NCBI RefSeq assembly: GCF_019175385.1
Contig: NC_083341.1
Coordinates: 93,460,321-93,524,320 of the forward strand
Origin: Lycium barbarum
Taxonomy: Eukaryota > Streptophyta > Magnoliopsida > Solanales > Solanaceae
Direction of reading: 5' to 3'
Length of the DNA stretch: 64,000 nucleotides
The notes under the pieces were generated by a model that searched no databases, had not been told where the DNA came from, and saw nothing but the letters and a program-made list of their open reading frames with translations. Numbering within the stretch: the stretch's first letter is position 1; each line of letters begins with the position of its first letter. Both the position numbers and the translations under genes were made by a program. Shown here piece after piece: positions 43,796 to 55,655 of this stretch.

Positions 43796-46700
43796 CACTA
43801 CAGGAAATCTGACTTTTTACGACCATCGCTTAACGAGGGGATGTGAATCCGGTCGTTACATGTATATTTACAATGACCAAATTATTTACTGGTCGTTAAA
43901 ATTAATTGTTAGCCCACCTATAACGAAGGGATGATTTTCGGTCAATAAAAGTTACACTACCCGGTCGGTAATTCTAACAATTAAGCAGGAAATCAGGGGC
44001 GCGATATATTCCACCAAATTCCCGGTCAAAATTAAATACTAAACCGCATAAGATAGAGTCACTAGAAGTTAGGGTTTTCTACTTTTGTTTCCTTTGAGCC
44101 TGAGTACTGCCTCTCCTCTCCTCTCAAGTGTGCCCTAAGATTGACCTCTCAATCTCCGCGGCCGACGAGAGTAGCACTTTCAAGCTTGTAAGTTTTCTAT
44201 TTCTCTTCATTTACTTCGTTTTCTACTTTCTTAAGATGTACTTAAAAATTTGGGCGGAAGTTGTGCTAGCAAAATCTTTAGTGGATATGGCTTTTGGAGA
44301 AGGGAGGTTGGCCATCTTTGATGCCACAAAAAAAAAAACACTAGTATAGTAAATAGCTAAAAGGACAAGGACTGTTGGTTCTTGTTGTGGTAATCAATGA
44401 TTTATGTGATAAAATTGGTATAATTGGACAAGTTTTTCAAAGATTGCAGTTTTCCTTTAACTCATATTTATCTTATTCGCTCATTTTCTTATTCACCTCT
44501 AAGATTTAGGTGCCCCTAATTTTCGGCGGAGCAATACTAATTTAATGCTCTATAGTGTTATTTTGTTGTAAGATAGTTTATAGCAAGACGAGTGATAAAC
44601 CTCTAGTCTATCACTTTATTTTAGAAGAGGAAAGTTCAATTTCATGAGTTTTTCTTTAATTTCTTTGATGTTTTCATTTTCAACTTGGCTTTCATATGAG
44701 TCATATCTACCTTATCTAATATATATCAAAATCACTGTGGTGGCATTTCAAAATATTTGATACCTACTTATCACTTCAATGCTAAAACGACCATATCTCA
44801 GCTTGCATGTTTATTAGAATATGGCCGATACCTTCTCCTCCTGTTACCTATCCTTTGCATGACAAGCTTTTCTTTCTAGTCAAAAGTTAGTTAAACAGAA
44901 GTTGAAAAATTGTGCTTTGTCTTTTGGCTTAGCTGTTGAGGATGATGGACTGAAGATTACTTTCCATCAGTTCCAAATTAGGCTCATTATCCAAGTATCC
45001 AAGAGTCACTTTTTCTCCATTCAATACAAGCATCCAGCCAATTGTTTAGCTGAAACTATTGCCCTTAAAGTGATGTGACGTTCTTATGATTGGGCTTAAT
45101 GCTCATACTGTTTAAAGAGAGTGCCTTAGAATTCAGCAGTCTTTATTGCGTTGGTCCCTAACTAATTCTCTTTCCCTATCCTAGAAAGTAGAAATCAATT
45201 TTCAATTTAGGTAAATGTCAATTGCTACAAGTTTAATATATTTAACTCTATTTAATTTATATGGTGTATAATTTTAATAGACTCAACAACTCCGTTTTTT
45301 CTTTTGAAATTATTAGAATGTATGTGATTTCTAAAATACGTTGTGGAAATGTTCTTGTATTTTGAGCTTTGAATGATATGAGTAAAATTGTGAGATCAGC
45401 ACGGGTAAGAGATGAATGGTCTTTTGTAGGGTTTGCAATATCTGATTATTTGTTTCATTTGCATGATAACTTGTTAGTTCATTGTTGGCAAAAGATAATA
45501 GATGGATGAATCAGTTAATGATTCTGTTGGGATTTATTAAACATGGAGTGCCTTCTATATTGAGTGAAGTTCTCCCATTTATTATAACTTGTCTTTGGAA
45601 CATCGTAACTTCATTTGAAATGAAATTTTATTGGGTCCATATTGTCTTTTTTTCAACAAGGAATACTTTTTGATTCTAAATTGTCAAGTTTTTAGTAAAT
45701 AATGTTCAAGTTCATTTACTACAGTAAGGGAGAGGCCAAGAGAAGTTTTTCATGTTAGAGCAAACAGAGGCCAAGCTACTGAGATCATAGTTTGACAGAA
45801 AGATTAAGTATTCTTCATACTTAGCCCTGACATGATTGCTTTAAATTCAACATATAGTGTTATTGCTATCGAGTTATCTCATGTATTAATAACTAACAAA
45901 TTCTATCAAATCCAAAGCAGAAAAAGATACGTAAAATGATATATGATCTTCAGTATCTTATTTGTGACCTTGGTGTGAAGGGAGAAAATAAATGAAAGCT
46001 CAGATGCATCCCTATCTATATAGTCTAAGTTCTATACTTTCTACTTGTGTTGTTTGACATGTAGAAAAGATGTGCCAGAGGAAGCAGAAAAGAGCAATTA
46101 GGAATAGTTCGTCAAGGAGCATTTTTAACTAAAACATTTAAGGTATGGATTCTTGTTATTATAAGTGGCAGACTATTACTTTAATGTGTGTTGTTAACAT
46201 AGGAAGTTGAAAAGAAAACAAATAAAATTAAAAAGACGCATGAATGGTATAGAGAGTAAAGGAAAGGTAGAAAGAACAAGTTGGGAATACAGATGGAAAA
46301 CCACCAGTCAAGAAACAAATTACAGGAGAGTTTCACACCAGTATTGCTTCAGTTCTTACTTTTTTTCTTTACCTGTTTAATGCTTATGCTAGAACAATTT
46401 CTGATCTAGCATTTACTCCACCTGTTGAATGTGAGGTTAATCTATTTCAGTTTCTATGTTACAATGTGCACATGTGCTAAAAATAAGGGAAAAGTAGAAA
46501 GCAAAAGAATCTTACACTACTAGTTGGATAACTAAATAAACATCTTAAGTTAACTCATCTTTTGGGCGAAACTCACTACTGGATGGGGAACATCTAAAGT
46601 TAACTTGGTTTTCTGGGGTGAAGAACCTTAGAGCATATTAGCTTCTAAGGTGAAAATTATCTAATGCACATAGGGGTACTAATTAGTTTCTAATGCCACA

Positions 46701-47949
46701 TTTTTGGCAATTTGTGTGATCACTATTAGAAGAGAGATGGTATAGAGACTTCTCTTAGTGCATATGTTTTACTAGTGGCTTTGATATTGTGATTTCAATT
46801 ACAAAAGTATGTGTAATAAAAATGTATGAGAGAGCTTCATAGATTTCTAATAACTGGTGACATTATGAACTTGTGAAAATGGTTCCTTCCAACTAATTTT
46901 TTGTCTTGACACCCATTTATCTCACAGTAATATATGGTTCCAGGTCCCCCATTTTCCTCCAAACTCAATTAAAGCTTGCAATTATTGTTTATTATTTCAT
47001 TCACCGACACAAAGGGATATATTTCCTGGAAAAGAATAGTTTTATTCATGCTCATTCTTCTTGTCATTGCTTCTGGTGGGTTCTTTTTAAATTTCTATTC
47101 ATCCTTTTATGAAAGTTGTTGATACATCTTGGGTAAGATTAATTCGTCATAACTCTACTTGGATTTTAAAATGAAAATTACATTGTTAGTGTACTTTAAT
47201 ATGTATTAGCAGATTACATGTCTCATTAGTCAAAGTTATTGGTCCGACTTATTATATATGATTGGTTGCTTGTAGCTATTTCTTAGTAGGAGTTTGTTAC
47301 TAAACTGACATGAAGTTCTGTTAACAGATTAAGAATTTGAAGCTTGAAGAACCGTTCCTTCAAGAACGTGCAGGGCAAGTTCAAGTACAAGAGATTTTCA
47401 TTTGGTTAAGGGTGGTCTGAAGATGTTCTCTTATGTACATATGCAGCATTTCTAGTTTGTCTTTTTAGGAGTTGATAAAAATAATGTCATATAGTTTGAA
47501 TGTGTATATTTTGTGGAAATGCAATGCTTTAGTTCTTTGTATAAACAATGAAAATTTTGAAATGCATATTGATTATCTGGTAATTTTTAGATGTGCGAAA
47601 GTATATGAAATATTGATTACTAATCAGTGTAATTAAAAGTAGTGTTGAAAGGGATAAAATTAACAAGGCAATTCTAAAAACGACTGAATTAGTTGTTTGT
47701 CACTAAAGAATTTTAACGACCGGATGATTAATCAACGAAGGGAATTTCTTGTCACGAAAAAGGAATTATAACGATTGGAATTTATGTTGTCGTTAAAGAA
47801 TCTTTAACGACCGGATAGAAAATCCAGTCGTTAACTTTTAACGACCAGTGACGACCGGTTTTCTTCCTGTCGTTATTGACTTACAGCGATCGGATTTGGA
47901 CTTTTAGCGACTGGATTTGCCCTCGCTACAAGCCTCTTTTCTTGTAGTG
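43796..47949. mobile_element. CACTA element inserted in the MULE, 4154 bp
   Basis: The left end reads CACTACAGGAAAT and the right end, inverted, CACTACAAGAAAAG. AAT is duplicated at 43793-43795 and 47950-47952, the 3-bp duplication of CACTA elements. Subterminal copies of AACGACCGG, GGTCGTTA and AACGAAGGG crowd both ends (43815-43975 and 47700-47930), as transposase-binding repeats do. Between them I see no transposase (TNPD or TNPA) motif and only short reading frames, for example 44128-44349 and 45482-45673, so it is probably non-autonomous. Splice-like phrases such as CTTGTAAGTTTT near 44185 hint that part of it came from a transcribed gene. Confidence 0.88.
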
Positions 47950-48413
47950 AATGTCGGCTCATTACATCAAGTATAACTAAACGTTTGGATCGTCGTTTTA
48001 GGGGCTGTAAAGTGCCCCGAAGTAAGTTTTGTTTTTTTGGAATCTTGCCATCTTTAAGTTTAAGTGTCAAATTTTATAGGATTTTGATCTAAGTGTTTTA
48101 TTATTTAGTCAAATCGAATGTACAAATAAAATTTTGATCTACCTTTAATTTTTTATATTATGTTGTTATTTTTCTTTTTGTCTTTTTTGTTTTTGCTATG
48201 TCTTTTGGGTAATCCGCATTTTTTTAATGTAATGTGTACTTTGTATTGTTTGAAAACTTGTTATCTTTATGTTTAATTATTATATTTGAATGTACAAATA
48301 TAAATATTTTATTTAACAATAATTCATCCAATACGAGAGGTTTATACTAATTCAAAAACAATTCATTCCATTAAATTACAATACTAATTCAAAGCAATAC
48401 AATACTCAATTAC

Positions 48414-49550
48414 AGTAACCATACAATCTTCAAGTTCTAGAGGTTCTATTACTTCGAGACATGGTTGTACCACAGCCTTGTTGCCCGCACGAACGCTTGT
48501 CATGACCATATTGCTTACATGTAGAGCACTTGCGAGAGTAAGTTCTTTCACTAACATCCATTTGATTGGGCTACGACTCCGTGAGTTAATGCCCAACTTC
48601 CTGATGTAATCCTTGTTAGCAACCATCGAAAACGGGTCATTTGGTCAATAAGCTTCATTACTAAGTGGGTGGAATTGGCCGGAATATTCTCTAAGGTAAC
48701 CGTGGATCTTGTATTCCCCTGCCACATAACTTGTTACCGTTTTTGCCATTCTCTCGAAGCACTTTACAACATGAGAACACGGCATGTGGTACGTTTGTCA
48801 CTTACCACAAGTGTATGTTCTTGTTGCCTCATAAACGATATGCACGTTTCCACCCTTACCGTTGTAATAACCCGTCCTAACTTCATACACACATTGAATG
48901 GGGTCATACTCGGTCATTTGGTGAAGCTCACATTTTTTCTATAATCCTCCATCTTTTTGAAGGGATTTGGCATCCATGTCCCACCTTCGGCTAATATCGC
49001 TCTGGCCTGCCTTATCCTAACCACAAATCGCTCCACAGCCTGCTTGAAAGTCATTTTCACCATTGCAGTGACAGGTAGTCCCCGAGCAGATTTTAGCAAG
49101 CCATTGAAAGACTCTGAGATGTTTGTTGTGAGCATGCCCCATCTTTTGTGTCTATCAGCATAAAGCATCCATTTTTCAATTTTGAGCTTCATCAACCAAA
49201 TGTATGCAGGTTCACTAACTGCCCTGATCAGATCCATTTTTGCAGCCCATTTTCTTTGTTGATGTTCCATCGCAGCCCCCCACATCAATTTGTTTAGAGT
49301 GTCATTATGAAACTTTGATTGCAAATTTTCCTTCAAGTGCCTTAAGCAATAGCGATGGTAAACAAGGGGAGGCTACCACCCCGGCAAATTATCCATATTG
49401 TGAAATATGCCTTTATGACGATCAGACAACACGTATATACCCGTATGATCCTTAATAACATGAGTCTTCAAATGGGTCAAAAAGATCCCCCATGTGTCGT
49501 TGCTCTCGTTAGCGGAAATTTCGAAAGCAAGAGGGAATATTGACCCATTG
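48414..49550 (-). pseudogene. MULE transposase, C-terminal part
   Basis: On the minus strand the frame enters at 49550 from the upstream segment and shows AFEISANES, then the acidic YVLSDRHKGI with the second catalytic Asp (about 49430), then a long helical region with NISESFNGLLKSARGLPV (about 49110). A stop replaces a Trp codon near 49377. A SWIM-type zinc motif follows at about 48755-48830 (TCGK..QTYHMPCSH) with an internal TGA; its first Cys appears to be Tyr. A CCHC knuckle, CSTCKQYGHDKRSC, lies at 48483-48530. The protein would cut and join element ends in the nucleus. The breaks make this copy inactive. Confidence 0.85.
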
Positions 49551-51583
49551 TGTCACGACCCATCTAGAGGGTCGCGACGAGCACCCGGTGCTAGCCCACC
49601 CGGGCACCCCCTTGACTTACACTTATACTTACATCTAGGTGAGCCACATGAATAAACATACATTTCTATTCATCATTCATGCTAGTCCCATTGGACGACA
49701 ATGCTTTTATATCATCATTGGCATTTATGCCACATCAATGTACATGAGCCGACAAGGCTATCCAAACGATATACAAAATATAGGCCGACTGGGCTAGACA
49801 TATCTAACCATATACACATGTGTACGAGCCTCTAAGGAGAGTATGTCGTATCACATAAGCGGGACAGGACCCCGCTATGCCCATAATTATATACACAAAA
49901 GAATAAGTACCCAAAAGCTATAGCTCCGAATGAAGTGGAGCTCTGCTATGTAGTTTCTGAGAATGTAGCTACGGATCAACTCTATCTCCATGTGCACCTG
50001 CGAGCATGACGCAGCGTCCACAAACAAAAGGACGTCAGTACGAAGAATGTACTGAGCATGTAAAGCATGATCAATATCAATATAGAAGCATAATGAATCA
50101 ACATGAGAAAATAGCACAAGATGGGGGACGGTAATATCATCGTCATAGGCACTTACTTGCCTCACATAGGACTTTCCATTTCCAATGCGTATTTGTTTGC
50201 TTACCTCCAAATCGTATTCGTTCCATATTTGTAGTCATTTTCGTATACATACCCTTATTCACGTTCATATCATATCATATTCGTATTCATACTCGTATCC
50301 ATATCATATACATAATCATATCATATACATAGCATTTACATGGCATACCCGACCATGCAGGATCGGTGTTTCATACATACTTGGCCAACCAAGGCTCAAG
50401 GTTACTCATACCTGGCCCTACCAAGGCTTCAGGGTTACACCTACCTGGCCCTACCAAGGCGTCAGGGTTATCCGTACCATCTGCAGAGGTGTGCGCGCGT
50501 TACGTAATCATATACATACTTATTTACATATCTTACCCGGCCTCATAAGCACGGGGTTCCATAATAGTCATACATAGATACATATACACAATAGCTCATA
50601 AGCATATTTACTATTTACTATTTACATCATTTTCATAATCGTCATCAACATCATTGTTACTATTATCGTTATTCATCACATTTATTTTTATAGGCTTACT
50701 CGTCATACGAGGGATTTAGTACAATCGTGGTGTATCAAGAATCGTGAGCTTACTAGCTCGGAAGATCAAATCATTTGAAGGATATCATAGTCTCACAGAA
50801 GATTTAGATATTTGGACAAAGAACCATGCCTTATGAAAGAAGGGTTAGCCTTACATACCTTTTCCGTTGAACTATTCTACACTTGCGTGTTCTCCTCTAA
50901 TGCTAGCGTTTCTACCTTCATTAAAGTCATACTATCATTAGAATCGATAGCTAGCATATATGACTAAAGCTAGAGAAAATCGGACAACATCTCCTCTATT
51001 TATACGACATTCCTCTATAGCGTATATCAACTCTCAAACATCGATAATACATTCACGATACTATAACGATGGTCGTTATTCATCCACATTATCCAATTTT
51101 GCTTTCAATTACTCTTATCCATGGCCATAACACATGACTACGTCCATTTACATACATTGTTCACCTCACATTATCAACATCATTCATAGCATATTTACAT
51201 CACAACACATCAAGAATTATAACTCAATTCAAACTATTTCTCAAAATGGCACTATGTCACATTCATGACCCATTTTGCCATACCTTTCTACAATCCATGT
51301 ATTTCAAATCTTAAATACTTTAAACAACATAGAAATATCATAAATCTTACCTTAGATGTCGTAGGAACAAGCTTTGGTTGATAATACTCCACCTGAGCAA
51401 AACCCTAGTTTACCTCCATTGGGATTTCTTGACTTGTATGATCTTTAATAGGTTTCCTTACACTTGATTCACTTGGTTTATGTTGTTGATCACTAATAAT
51501 CCTTGAATTCTTGTGGAATAAATGTAGAGAGATGTTTTAGAGAGAAGGGGTGTCATGTGGAAATGAAATAATAAACTTGGTCC

Positions 51584-51596
51584 CCTTTTTAATAAC
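51584..51596 (-). promoter_or_regulatory. TATA-like box in the family A solo LTR
   Basis: The minus strand reads GGTTATTAAAAAGGGG, directly after the dyad cluster at 51620-51905. Confidence 0.4.
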
Positions 51597-51619
51597 CCAA
51601 AAATCTGATCTGGAATGAA

Positions 51620-51905
51620 CAGTCGCCGAAAGTGCACAATGGTCGTAAACCCAGTTTACGGGCCGTATTCCAGTTTACGGTCTGTATTCTGTGGGCGTAT
51701 TTAAGCATAACAGAACCAGAAAGTATGCTGGGGATCATGGTGATTTACGATCGCAGTTTACGGGCCGTATTTCAATTTACGGTCCGTATTCCAAGTCGTA
51801 TTTAACCATTTGAACATTTGACAGAAAGTTGAAGTTTTGGAAGTTTAAATACGACATGGCAGTTTACAGGCCGTATACCACTTTACGGTCCGTATTTCAT
51901 TTTAT
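51620..51905. repeat. TTTACGG/CCGTA dyad cluster in the family A solo LTR
   Basis: Six or more pairs of the form TTTACGGGCCGTATT or TTTACGGTCCGTATT are spaced by 10-100 bp. The cluster corresponds to 11300-11460 in the truncated family A LTR but with a different half-site. Confidence 0.65.
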
Positions 51906-52121
51906 GACCAACTGGCCAAAGTGCAAACCTGTGACTTTTCCACATTCTCAGAACCTATAGTTAGTCATTATGGATCATAACCTATCTCTTATTGCAATTG
52001 CCTTTGAAACCTTATTTAGGGACGTCAAACGTCGTTCCCTTCTTATTAAAACATCGTATATGCTATGCCCTTTGTTAGCCTACCCACTGTACGTTCGCGG
52101 GGAAATTTTCAAGGTGTAACA

Positions 52122-52471
52122 CATTGTCATCCATTCCTACTGCAATTAGGAGCTTGATGTCGTATGCACCATATATATGCGTGCCATCTATGGATATCAC
52201 TGGCCGGCAGTGAGCAAACCCATCAATACATGGTTTGAATGTCCAAAATACGAAGTTGAAAATTTTACCCTCTATAAGCTGCCACTCTACAACAGTACCA
52301 GCATTAAAATGTTGTAGAGCCGCCATATACCTTGGCAGCGATTGAAAAGAGGTATGCCAATTTCCAAAGATCATCTCAAAAGGGTGTCTATGCTCGATAA
52401 ATCCCTTTCTGTTGCTTATAGTTTTACCATATACGGTTTGAAAATTTCCAATGCAATCTTTGATGGGGATC
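52122..52471 (-). pseudogene. MULE transposase, first half of catalytic core
   Basis: The minus strand encodes IKDCIGNFQTVYGKTIS, then IFGNWHTSFQSLPRYMAALQHFNAGTVVEW-type sequence and FKPCIDGFAHCRPVISIDGTHIYGAYDIKLLIAVG. The Asp in SIDGTH is the first catalytic acid of the MULE DDE domain. The frame continues at 49550 beyond the solo LTR. An acceptor-like TTGTGCAG ends at 52472 (minus strand), so an intron of about 75 bp probably separates it from the N-terminal part. Confidence 0.85.
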
Positions 52472-52547
52472 CTGCACAAGTTTAAATAAAAAACATTTAG
52501 TAATGGTCTTTTAATTGATAAAATACATATAATGTACTGTGTAGGAT

Positions 52548-53256
52548 AAGTTATCTTGGCGTTTCAGCAACGTCTTTAAGTAACACTTGAGCAATCATGT
52601 CTATATCTAAATTATAATGATCTGCTCGATTGTATTTCATGTCACAAGTGTGTTTTTGGCTGAATTTTGTGATAGCCCACATACCATCAATCTTAACAAT
52701 TCCCCGAAGCAACCACTGACAGCCTCGATACCGTCGTCTACAAACTAGCCTTCATATCTTTGTGTTTGACTGATCAACCTTAAACTCCCTCATTTCCTTA
52801 AAACCATAAATTTTGACAGCCCGTTGCAATGCCTTTTTGGATGCAAACGTCATTCCTAGTGCAAGGTAGCATTGATCTATGTTGATATCCTTTGGTTCAA
52901 TCAAGGTCTTTAGGCGACTATGATCATCTTCTCCTGTGAAGACAAATGCATCATCACGACCTTGCAGGCTGTTAGGATATGGAATATTGTTAGAATACCG
53001 CTGAATTGGGCTTTCAGAAGTTGGGTTTTCCGCCATCGGTGGTGGTGCATTGGTTCTTATTAGTTTTGGCTTTGAGGAATATTGTTAGTCATACCAACTT
53101 GAACATCATCATCATCTTCATCATCGGTTACCTCTACATTATCAGCTATTTCATCATCATCACTTGATGATGACTCATAATAATTTGGAAAATCTTCATT
53201 ATCCAGTGCATTCCTCATCCTACCCGAAAAGTAATATATTTTAAATACCAACATCA

Positions 53257-53257
<1 letters not shown>
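52548..53257 (-). pseudogene. MULE transposase, N-terminal DNA-binding part
   Basis: From 53257 the minus strand encodes an acidic Ser/Asp-rich stretch (SSSSDDDEIADNVEV) that stops near 53060. From ATG 53036 (MAENPTSESP) a second frame contains the MuDR-type N-terminal domain, with YLALGMTFASKKALQRAVKIYG and FKVDQSNTK. After a frameshift near 52750 the domain continues with CQWLLRG and FSQKHTCD, whose Cys and His residues fit its zinc-binding end. It would recognise the terminal repeats. The frame breaks show decay. Confidence 0.75.

Positions 53258-53262
<5 letters not shown>

Positions 53263-53327
<65 letters not shown>
53263..53327 (+). repeat. (TA)n microsatellite
   Basis: About 32 TA units between the transposase start and the tandem array. 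Confidence 0.9.
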
Positions 53328-53330
<3 letters not shown>

Positions 53331-53745
53331 CAAGGTGATGAACTTACTGATGTTGATAAGCATTTTCATGGTGTGAAGAATGATCAACTCCACCTAACTG
53401 AGAGGGTTGACCAACATCCATATTTGGTACCATTGGCGAGTTTTGGGAATAGCTCCTATAAAGATTTGAAAAATGGTTATTTACCAATTCATACAACAAA
53501 CACGTGCATATTTACCAATTTTCATTGTAAGCTTGATTATTGCTGGCTTAGATTTTCCAACGGCACTTGACCACTCAAAATGTGTCCATAAGAACTAATG
53601 TCCCCATAAGTGTTACCATGAATAGGCTGGACTTGAGGGACTTCTTCTCGAGGTATCTTTTCAACATACATCTCAAGAACCTTAATGGATACTATATCAC
53701 TATATTCTTGCGCCGATCCCAAATGATCACTCAAAGATTAAAATG

Positions 53746-54265
53746 GTCAAATCAACACTTACATTGCACATTAAAATGATGCGCAATACAAGTGAGAGTC
53801 ATATTAAAACGGTCAAATAATGCAGCATTGTATTGTCAAATCAAGCTTTTATGTGTCATAAATTCTTGAAATTATCATGCGCGGTGTGTTGTCAAATCAG
53901 CACTTACATTACGCATTAAAATGGTGCGCAATACAAGTGCGAGTCATATTAAAATGGTCAAATAATGTAGTATAGTATTGTTAAATCAAGCTTTTAAGTG
54001 TCATAGATTCCTGAAATTGTCATGCGTGGTGTGTTGTCAAATCAACACTTACATTGCGCATTAAAATGGTGTGCAATACAAGTGAGAGTCATATTAAAAC
54101 GGTCAAATAATGTAGCATTGTATTGTCAAATCAAGCCTTTATGTATTATAGATTCCTGAAATTGTCGTGCGTTGTGTGTTAACAAATCAACACTTATATT
54201 GCGCATTAAAATGGTGCGCAATACAAGTTAGAGTCATATTAAAACGGTCAAATAATGAAGTACTA
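53746..54265 (+). repeat. 145-bp tandem repeat, about 3.6 copies
   Basis: Units start at 53746, 53891, 54036 and 54181 with GTCAAATCAACACTTACATT or close variants; spacing is 145 bp each time. Each unit carries GCGCATTAAAATGGTGCGCA, a dyad of GCGCA. The array lies between the divergent transposase and small ORFs of the MULE, where promoters would be. Confidence 0.92.
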
Positions 54266-54473
54266 TTTATAACATGATTGACAATTTCAGGAAGCATTCA
54301 CATTAAAATGAGTTATCATGTCATTCTACTCCCAATTTGGTAATCTTGATTCTATTACATGTTTTACCCCATGAAACATATTCAAAGCAATGAGTAGAAC
54401 ATGAGAACTAGATGATGATTTTCAATACTCAAATAACCCTAACAACAGATACAATTGAGAATACCATAATAAA

Positions 54474-54737
54474 ATGAGAGAGGAGTGGGATTGGCGTGTT
54501 AGGGAGGCTGCAGCACTGGAGCAAAAGTTAGCGTCAGTCGGGCTTAAACGCCCAAAAAAACGTGCTATGTCAATGCCTCATGGAACTCCACAAGAGTTTA
54601 ATTTTGCTCTTAACCGTTTTCGCAAAGAGAACAATCGTATGCAAATACGTTACCTTAGGGTAGAATATGGTGTACATGGTAGCACAAGATTGAGATCCAA
54701 GTGGGATTCGGACTGTGAGATGTCCGATGAAGATTAA
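54474..54737 (+). CDS. small MULE-borne ORF A, unknown function, 87 aa
   Basis: ATG 54474 to the stop at 54735. The protein is highly charged: an N-terminal helix (REEWDWRVREAAALEQKLASV), a basic stretch (LKRPKKRAM), then FRKENNRMQIRYLRVEY and an acidic tail (SDCEMSDED). I recognise no family. It is homologous to ORF B at 54862-55387, sharing the REEW-type helix, the RKENNRM motif and an acidic tail, so it is probably an N-terminally shortened paralogue. The paralogy supports real coding. It could be a nuclear accessory protein of the MULE or a captured gene. Confidence 0.55.
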   Translation: MREEWDWRVREAAALEQKLASVGLKRPKKRAMSMPHGTPQEFNFALNRFRKENNRMQIRYLRVEYGVHGSTRLRSKWDSDCEMSDED

Positions 54738-54815
54738 TATTTTTATACATAAAGTAAGTAGGTAGGGTCATAAAGACCCCCCCCCCCCCAAATAGGGGTA
54801 CATGAGGGTTTGCAA

Positions 54816-54824
54816 CTATATAAG
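54816..54824 (+). promoter_or_regulatory. TATA-like box before ORF B
   Basis: CTATATAAG lies about 38 bp before the ORF B start at 54862, so initiation would be very close to the ATG. Confidence 0.35.
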
Positions 54825-54861
54825 TAGCCCTTTCTTTTGTTATTATACTACAACGTATTCA

Positions 54862-55387
54862 ATGTCGAGTAGTATAAATGCAGCTTGGTCTTTACTCCTT
54901 CCAAAAGAACCAAATAGCAGTGATGATGAGAGTTCAAATCATAGCAGTTTTTCGAGTGATAACAGTGATTTCCAACTAGACTATATGAAACCCCACCTTC
55001 TTATAGAGCGTAATGATGATTTTTGCAGTGTGAAATATTCAGATCCACGAGAATATTTTTGCGGGTTACGCCGAGAATGGGTACATCGGCATGCCGAATC
55101 AGAACGTCTTGTTCGTGACTTGGAAAATCTCAACGCTCCAATCCCAACAAGGTACTAAATAACCATGCCTCGAGTAGGTCCACTTGCGAGCTTGCCGTAC
55201 AAAGGATTAGAAAAGAAAATAACAGAATGCTGGCAAGACGTTATAGATTTTACATGCTAAAGTTGGTCGAAGAACAAGCATCATCAACCGGTAGAGAACT
55301 AACATCTACTGAAAAAAATGTGTCTTAAGAAACCGCCAATATTTTTCTGAGGATGATATTGAGGACTTCTATTCTGATGATGATTAA
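54862..55387 (+). pseudogene. MULE-borne ORF B, frameshifted paralogue of ORF A
   Basis: ATG 54862 (MSSSINAAWSLLLPKEP) opens a frame to a stop at 55156. It has a Ser/Asp-rich acidic region (SSDDESSNHSSFSSDNSD), then YFCGLRREWVHRHAESERLV. In another frame from about 55165 the sequence continues with CELAVQRIRKENNRMLARRY, matching ORF A's FRKENNRM block. In a third frame it ends YFSEDDIEDFYSDDD before the stop at 55385. So the locus is one ancestral gene with two frame breaks, or a spliced gene whose introns I cannot place. Total length would be about 170 codons. No known family is recognised. Confidence 0.5.
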
Positions 55388-55655
55388 GGGTTATTTAAGT
55401 TCATTTAAATTTCTGACTCATGCGGTTAATTTGTATTGTTAGTTTATGATGAAGTCATCAATAAGAAAACAATTAGTAAGTTTTAAATTTGCTTTGATTT
55501 TTTAAGTCTATTATTAATTTATAGAGTTAATAATACATAAAAAGTTCAACACTTGATAATTTAAAGAAAAAAATAAAATAAATTAGTACATAAAGGGTGC
55601 AAATTGCATTATAGATGAAAGGGTGCAACTAGTAAAAACAAAATACATAAGAATA

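Larger units (their letters stand above)
49551..52121 (-). mobile_element. solo LTR, Tekay-like family A, 2571 bp
   Basis: The plus strand begins TGTCACGACCC and ends AGGTGTAACA. CATTG flanks both sides (49546-49550 and 52122-52126). On the minus strand it begins TGTTACACCTTG, like 11784. It sits within the MULE transposase coding sequence, at the codons just after IAVGMDD. No internal region remains. Confidence 0.92.

Noticed and set aside
53746..54265. Possible satellite or CRISPR array
   Set aside because: Only 3.6 head-to-tail copies of 145 bp without spacers, confined to the MULE.
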